Source: Acidimicrobiales bacterium (lineage in GTDB: Bacteria > Actinomycetota > Acidimicrobiia > Acidimicrobiales > RAAP-2). From it: DNA of 35,068 nucleotides. The translations under genes were made by a program, and so were the position numbers. Below, in pieces: positions 33,854 to 35,068 of the stretch. Below the pieces are notes generated by a model that saw only the letters and a list, made by a program, of their open reading frames with translations, was not told the DNA's origin and ran no database searches. The number at the start of each line of letters is the position of its first letter. Within the stretch, counting starts at the first letter, position 1. The stretch covers positions 1 through 35,068 of the forward strand of contig JADGOJ010000013.1 of NCBI GenBank assembly GCA_017883045.1, in the 5' to 3' direction.

Positions 33854-34900
33854 ATGAACGATTCGGATATCACCACCCTTGACGACCTGCGTCGACACCT
33901 GCAGATAGCCCTCCAACTCGAGCACGCGACCCTGCCGCCCTACTTCTGTGCTCTCTACTCGATCGTGCCGGGGAGCAATCGGGATAGCGTCGACCTGATC
34001 AAGTCGGTGCTGTTCGAAGAGATGCTCCACATGACGCTGGCGGCGAACCTGCTCAACGCCATCGGTGGCAGACCCGTCGTCGACGATCCGGAGTTCATCG
34101 CCAACTATCCGACGCCCCTGCCGCACAGCGACAACAGTATCCTCGTGCCGCTCGCGCGCTTCTCGCCCGAGGCGATCGAGACGTTCATGCGGATCGAGAA
34201 GCCCGAGGGTTCCGACGCCCGACCCGAGGCTGAGGGGTACGAGACCATTGGCCAGTTCTACGGCTCTATTGAAGATGGGTTCAAGTCCCTGTGCGCGGCG
34301 CTCGGGGAGAAGGCGGTGTTTTGTGGCGACCCGAAGCTTCAGGTCACTCCCGAGGTGCTCTCGTTCAGGGGCGACCGCCGCGTCGTGCCCGTGTACGACT
34401 TGGCGTCGGCCCTCGTTGCGATCGACGAGATCGAGGAGCAGGGCGAGGGTCTGAAGCACGCCGAAGTGTGGGATGGCGACCGCGACATGTTCCACCCCGA
34501 TCGCGATGAGGTCGCGCACTACTTCCGGTTCAGCGAGATCGCCCAGGGCCGCTCGTACCAACGAGGCGATACACCCCAGTCCGGACCGACGGGCGACCCC
34601 TTCATCGTCGACTGGGATGCCGTCTACCCCATGCGAGGCAACCCGCGCACCGAGGACTACCCCGAGGGCAGCGACGAGCGCGCGACGATGTCCGAGTTCA
34701 ATCAGCTCTACTCGGACATGTTGCGGCTCCTGCACCGCGCCTTCAACGGGGAGCAGGCGAAATTGTCCGATGCGATCTCCGAGATGATGGAGCTGCGCGA
34801 TCGGGCGCGAGAGTTGATGCAGATGCCCAATGATGACGGACTCACTTCCGTGGGGCCCTCGTTCGAGTACCTCCCTCCTGTCGTGCAGGCGAGCACTTAG
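33854..34900 (+). CDS. VioB/StaD-type ferritin-like domain protein
   Basis: A 348-residue protein. The ATG at 33854 follows gggagaag; the longer frame to 33734 reads non-protein-like. The N-terminal two thirds is the ferritin-like domain found in iminophenylpyruvate dimer synthases. The first helix has LQLEHATLPPYFCALYS with Glu23, and the second has LFEEMLHMTLAANLLNAIGG with Glu55/56 and His59, a metal-binding ExxH pattern. A later helix pair contains HYFRFSEIAQ and SDMLRLLHRAF. In VioB/StaD the domain is part of bisindole synthesis, but stand-alone copies are widespread and their job is unknown. No indole-pathway genes are near. Directly downstream, in the same frame after the stop, lie remains of a CDGSH iron-sulfur protein. 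Confidence 0.85.
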   Translation: MNDSDITTLDDLRRHLQIALQLEHATLPPYFCALYSIVPGSNRDSVDLIKSVLFEEMLHMTLAANLLNAIGGRPVVDDPEFIANYPTPLPHSDNSILVPLARFSPEAIETFMRIEKPEGSDARPEAEGYETIGQFYGSIEDGFKSLCAALGEKAVFCGDPKLQVTPEVLSFRGDRRVVPVYDLASALVAIDEIEEQGEGLKHAEVWDGDRDMFHPDRDEVAHYFRFSEIAQGRSYQRGDTPQSGPTGDPFIVDWDAVYPMRGNPRTEDYPEGSDERATMSEFNQLYSDMLRLLHRAFNGEQAKLSDAISEMMELRDRARELMQMPNDDGLTSVGPSFEYLPPVVQAST

Positions 34901-35068
34901 CCACCAGGTCTCACCATCAGCGTTCGAAGGGATGGTCCGTAATGGTTGAGGGTGGCGTCCCGCTCGTTCGCAAGCGCATCATCCGCTCAGAATGGGGGAG
35001 TCGCAGACCTGGAAGAAGGAGTCGACGATCCCGACTGACAAGTCGATCCGGCTCTGTCGATGCGGGCA
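34901..35068 (+). pseudogene. CDGSH iron-sulfur domain remnant with frame lesions, cut by window edge
   Basis: Right after the ferritin-like stop codon the same frame reads PPGLTISVRRDGP, then breaks at 34939-34942. The sense resumes one base shifted as MVEGGVPLVRKRIIRSEWG, and breaks again in a run of five G (34994-34998). It continues as ESQTWKKESTIPTDKSIRLC and then RCG, where the window ends. RCG is the start of the CxCG half of the CDGSH motif, and the GGVPLVRKR...EWGE pattern is typical of bacterial CDGSH proteins. Adding one base at each break gives an unbroken match; no start codon is seen in the first segment. An intact gene could begin at ATG 34942 only if the G run were six. Either decay or sequencing errors. 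Confidence 0.6.

Overview
The window is high-GC DNA, densely packed with genes. Several genes have a -10-like box ending 6-9 nt before the start codon, as expected of leaderless transcripts. The gene set is actinobacterial: an imuA-imuB-dnaE2 mutasome with a LexA box of the actinobacterial type, an MptB-like mannosyltransferase, LmbE/PIG-L deacetylases, Thr-rich secreted proteins of TTTTTAP type and S-adenosylhomocysteine hydrolase. An Acidimicrobiia-like member of the Actinomycetota is my best guess, but this is inference because no rRNA or other decisive marker is present. I saw no tRNA, rRNA, CRISPR array, insertion sequence or phage gene.

Layout. 1-821: 3' part of an EamA/DMT-type membrane protein (minus strand). 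1483-7100: a DNA-damage island, with SRAP/HMCES-type abasic-site protein divergent from imuA-imuB-dnaE2 and one LexA box between them. ImuB is strikingly short. 7113-9338: a minus-strand operon of PaaI-like thioesterase, FabH-like ketoacyl synthase and sugar-type nucleotidyltransferase, divergent from a threonine-aldolase-like gene across 37 bp. 10510-15211: a metal and deacetylase block, with a soluble PRC/MgtE-N/CBS protein, an Nramp-like permease with altered metal-site motifs, and two PIG-L deacetylases. 15234-16343: a long untranslated stretch and a Thr-rich secreted protein. 16583-19180: ahcY and ychF (minus). 19302-26526: a second small Thr-rich secreted protein, a proline-iminopeptidase-like hydrolase, and a complete oligopeptide ABC importer (A-C-B-D-F). 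26681-28959: a CaiB/BaiF CoA-transferase, a decayed monooxygenase-like gene and a small membrane protein. 29056-33402: three minus-strand GT-C polyprenyl-sugar glycosyltransferases. 33854-35068: a VioB-type ferritin-like protein followed by a broken CDGSH iron-sulfur module that runs off the end.

How the genes work together. On DNA damage, LexA release should induce the translesion mutasome and probably SRAP. The MgtE-N/CBS protein looks like a detached cytosolic Mg2+ sensor for the Nramp-like permease. The peptide importer, with the upstream aminopeptidase, suggests peptide scavenging. The GT-C cluster suggests lipoglycan or cell-wall mannan assembly. The most distinctive points are the minimal ImuB, the Nramp-like permease paired with a soluble MgtE-like regulator, and the ferritin-like/CDGSH pair with apparent reading-frame lesions.
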